Virus record (IMG/VR): IMGVR_UViG_3300017963_000331
Coordinates: 1 to 52,062 of that record
From: a virus
Strand: one strand, 5' to 3'
Length of the DNA: 52,062 nt
Shown one piece after another: positions 50,145 to 52,062 of this stretch. The notes under the pieces were generated by a model that had not been told where the DNA came from, made no database searches, and saw only the letters and a program-made list of their open reading frames with translations. The position numbers and the translations under genes were made by a program. The number at the start of each line of letters is the position of its first letter. The stretch's first letter is position 1.

Positions 50145-50800
50145 ATCCTCGTTTCAAGATTGGCTTGGTAGGGGCGATCATCGTCGCTCTTGCTTGCGTC
50201 TGCTTCGCAGGCGAAACCCAGGAGCGTGTTGCTCCTCCGAATGACGCAGACGTACTGCACCTGTCAGTCGTTGGCATCGTCAACAACGCCGATTACCAAC
50301 GCGTACTGTCCTGGTTCCAGAATGACGCAGACCTCGCGTCGCTCCGCAAGGGAACCCACTTCCACGCCGTCAAGGCTGGCTCCGCGATCTATGATGAACG
50401 ATACCGACCCAACATCAAAGGGCTGCCGACAGTCCGCTTGCAGAATGCTAAGGGGGTCATTCTCTACGAGAGTGCCGGTGCAGCGATTCCGAAGTCGCCC
50501 TCCGAACTCCTGAATGCCATTGCAAGCAAGACGGGGCAGGTATTCGACCCTCCGCTTCTACCGTGGCGACGCAAGATCCAGAACAACTGCGACAACGGTC
50601 AGTGCGGCCCGCAGCAAGAGTTCACGCCCGAGGAGATCATGGAGGAGGAGTTCAGTTTCGGTGAGCCGCCCCTGCCGTTCAGTGAGCCTGAACCGGAGCC
50701 CGCTGTCCCCGCGTGGGTGATCGTCGTATTGGCGCTGGCATCGGCGCTTGGTGGCGGGGTTGGAGCCGTGATCGGTTCCGTGAAGAAAGAAATGGGCTGA
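50141..50800 (+). CDS. Membrane protein with degenerate thioredoxin-like domain
   Basis: Start at the ATG at 50141, overlapping the previous stop (ATGA). The 219-residue protein has a signal peptide (about 1-23), a thioredoxin-like domain with the cis-proline strand KGLPTVRLQNAKG but no CXXC active site, then a CDNGQC motif, a Glu/Pro-rich linker (FSEPEPEPAVP) and a C-terminal transmembrane helix (about 192-213). It is probably anchored in the inner membrane facing the periplasm. Function unknown; a structural partner of the thioredoxin lipoprotein at 2257 is conceivable. Confidence 0.75.
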   Translation: MNPRFKIGLVGAIIVALACVCFAGETQERVAPPNDADVLHLSVVGIVNNADYQRVLSWFQNDADLASLRKGTHFHAVKAGSAIYDERYRPNIKGLPTVRLQNAKGVILYESAGAAIPKSPSELLNAIASKTGQVFDPPLLPWRRKIQNNCDNGQCGPQQEFTPEEIMEEEFSFGEPPLPFSEPEPEPAVPAWVIVVLALASALGGGVGAVIGSVKKEMG

Positions 50801-50906
50801 CCCACACACGGGGTGCCTTCGGGATGCTGCGGCATAGGGTTCACGCCCTCCCCCGTATTTTGTTCGTTCACAACTACCTACCTGTTTTCGTGAAAGAGAC
50901 TCTACT

Positions 50907-51293
50907 ATGACTCCTGTTGAAATCGTTTTGCTCTGTCTGTTGTGCGCCGGTGCCTGCTGGGTCGTCGGTAAGAAGCTGTTCGAGAAGGACACCGAGATCG
51001 AAGGTCGTCGCCGTGGAGCTGGCCAGCTCGCTATCGCACTCGGCAAGTACGGACTGAAACGTATCCCGGACTTCCTTGTCGACTACTCCGTTGGCGACTA
51101 CTCCGGCTGCGCCGTGAAGATCAAGCAACTCGCCGATCTGTTCCTGTCCGGTGAGACTGCGATCACCGAGGAATTCGACGGCGTGTTCAAACAAGTCTTG
51201 TTCAACAAGATGCAGACCGTCGAGGGCCGCGCCTTCGTCGATGCGATCTTGAAAGAAGCAAGAGAAGCGGTGGGCGAAGCGAAGCCCGAATAA
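50907..51293 (+). CDS. Single-span membrane protein
   Basis: 128 residues with an N-terminal transmembrane helix (about 5-20, EIVLLCLLCAGACWVVG) and a soluble helical C-terminal domain (LGKYGLKRIPDFLVDYSVG). Separated from the preceding gene by a 106-bp gap with possible weak stems (outer ACGGGG/CCCCGT). Could be a spanin-like or holin-associated protein. No family recognised. Confidence 0.65.
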   Translation: MTPVEIVLLCLLCAGACWVVGKKLFEKDTEIEGRRRGAGQLAIALGKYGLKRIPDFLVDYSVGDYSGCAVKIKQLADLFLSGETAITEEFDGVFKQVLFNKMQTVEGRAFVDAILKEAREAVGEAKPE

Positions 51294-51327
51294 GTAGTAC
51301 GACGCGACGCGACAAACCTTTGGACCG

Positions 51328-51361
51328 ACAGCTCGCTCGACTCAGTCGGGCGGGCTGTTTC
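51328..51361 (+). terminator. Intrinsic terminator before the split fibre gene
   Basis: A long stem (ACAGCTCGCTCGA / TCGGGCGGGCTGT, two G-U pairs) with a 5-nt loop is followed by TTTC and ATTTAC. It would reduce read-through into the fibre gene or provide a 3' end for the membrane-protein transcript. Confidence 0.7.
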
Positions 51362-51369
51362 TCATTTAC

Positions 51370-52056
51370 TTGGAGAACGATCCTATGGCTAATTACCGAC
51401 CACTCGTCATCGTTGCCGGTCAGGTCATGCAACTATCTGACTCTGACGTCCTCTACTGCGAGGACGCGACCGTAAACGATTACCTCAACGTCAACGGCTC
51501 GATAGCGGTCGGCAACATGGGCCTAGCCGGGACTACGTTCTCGTGCTCCGGTGTCCTCGGAATCGACGCGTCCTTCGGTGTCCTGATCGGCGACACCGCG
51601 TCTTCGTACCAGGGGCAGCTCTCAGTCAACGCGGACAGGAGCGGCTCTGGTATCCAGATGGCGCAGTCGTATGAGGGCACGATAACCTCGACGGACAGCC
51701 ACGCGTACGGATCGTGGCACAATACCGAACTCGTCCCGGCGAACAACCAGAACGTGTACGGCACCGTGTGGTCCTGGCAGGTTGACTCTGGCGCCGCGAA
51801 TACGATTGCTGAGGTAAACGCAGCGTATGTCGGCGGAGTATCCGACAACGGAACCGGAACGGTCAACACGTGTATCGGATTGCGGCTCAAGACCCAGAAC
51901 GCCGGGTCGCTAGCAAACTGGTCGCTCTACTGCGAGGGCGACGCGTACTTCGGCTCTGACGTTGTCTTCGGGGCGTTCACGCTGACGTACCCGACCGCTG
52001 ACAACCAGATCCTACAAGCGACCGGCCGACACTGCCGCATGGACGACGGACATTGA
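51370..52056 (+). CDS. Tail fibre/spike, N-terminal part (continues at position 2; frameshift near 52020)
   Basis: ATG at 51370 with GGAG upstream. The product starts YRPLVIVAGQVMQLSDSD, an N-terminal attachment-type motif shared by many phage fibres, followed by beta-rich shaft segments. In the frame given it ends at a TGA at 52054-52056. However, a +1 shift around 52019-52025 opens a frame (ADTAAWTTDIEG) that continues without a stop across the window end into DEITINGSTITK at position 2. The join makes a protein of about 980 residues. A sequence or assembly indel is the simplest explanation; a programmed frameshift is possible. Confidence 0.8.
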   Translation: MENDPMANYRPLVIVAGQVMQLSDSDVLYCEDATVNDYLNVNGSIAVGNMGLAGTTFSCSGVLGIDASFGVLIGDTASSYQGQLSVNADRSGSGIQMAQSYEGTITSTDSHAYGSWHNTELVPANNQNVYGTVWSWQVDSGAANTIAEVNAAYVGGVSDNGTGTVNTCIGLRLKTQNAGSLANWSLYCEGDAYFGSDVVFGAFTLTYPTADNQILQATGRHCRMDDGH

Positions 52057-52062
52057 GGGGCT

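Noticed and set aside
50801-50906. Terminator in the gap after the degenerate thioredoxin gene
   Set aside because: ACGGGG and CCCCGT can pair only across a long, poorly structured loop; not convincing as an intrinsic terminator.
1-52062. CRISPR array, insertion sequence, integrase or rRNA
   Set aside because: No regularly spaced repeat array, transposase, recombinase or rRNA-like sequence was seen.

Overview
The window looks like the essentially complete genome of a virulent, short-tailed (podovirus-like) double-stranded DNA phage, about 52 kb and GC-rich, opened at an arbitrary point. The tail-fibre gene that starts at 51370 runs off the right end and, apart from one apparent +1 frameshift near 52020, continues in frame into the coding sequence at position 2. 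The two ends therefore join, as expected for a circularly closed or circularly permuted contig. I see no integrase, lysogeny module, RNA polymerase, family A/B DNA polymerase or complete tRNA. The host cannot be named. An exported thioredoxin lipoprotein and a GroES-like protein suggest a GroEL-containing host, probably diderm.

The genome is split into two opposed transcription blocks. (1) Minus strand, 22583 down to 2947, is the early/replication block. It begins with a run of small uncharacterised genes (22583 to 16875) that share a GAGGTG-type ribosome site and include a radical SAM enzyme. A near-consensus sigma70-type promoter at 16878-16850 and a structured leader then precede a recombination/replication operon: Sak4-type ATPase, coiled-coil protein, DUF669-like SSB, an exported protein, a Cas4/RecB-like nuclease, an SF2 helicase, a primase-polymerase/helicase, RusA, two DNA-binding proteins and a metallophosphoesterase. 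The distal end is a nucleotide/DNA-modification cassette: a MazZ-like dATP/dGTP diphosphohydrolase, a nucleoside 2-deoxyribosyltransferase, an SPFH/band-7 protein and a DNA methyltransferase. (2) Plus strand, 23711 round through the ends to 2846, is the late/virion block: GroES-like co-chaperonin, several Cys-rich proteins, small and large terminase, portal, scaffold, major capsid, head-tail adaptor, nozzle-like protein, fibres, three internal/ejection proteins, two papain-fold hydrolases, membrane proteins, the split tail fibre, a thioredoxin lipoprotein and a holin-like protein. The blocks converge on a terminator at 2873-2902.

The blocks diverge from a 1.1-kb non-coding region (22584-23710) that carries a palindromic operator, G/T-rich iteron-like repeats, two 17-bp palindromes spaced 22 bp apart, a polypurine tract, an AT-rich stretch and hairpins. 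This is the obvious candidate for replication origin and master control region. Three plus-strand promoters share an extended -10 (TGGTA...). Two of them sit exactly 6 nt before an ATG, which predicts leaderless mRNAs.

The most interesting points are the base-exchange/dNTP-hydrolase/SPFH/methyltransferase cassette, the phage radical SAM protein, the attenuator-like sak4 leader with a loop complementary to both flanks, a possible structured RNA at 14506-14627, the leaderless late promoters, a 42-codon gene hidden at 21222-21350, and the frameshift at the genome join.
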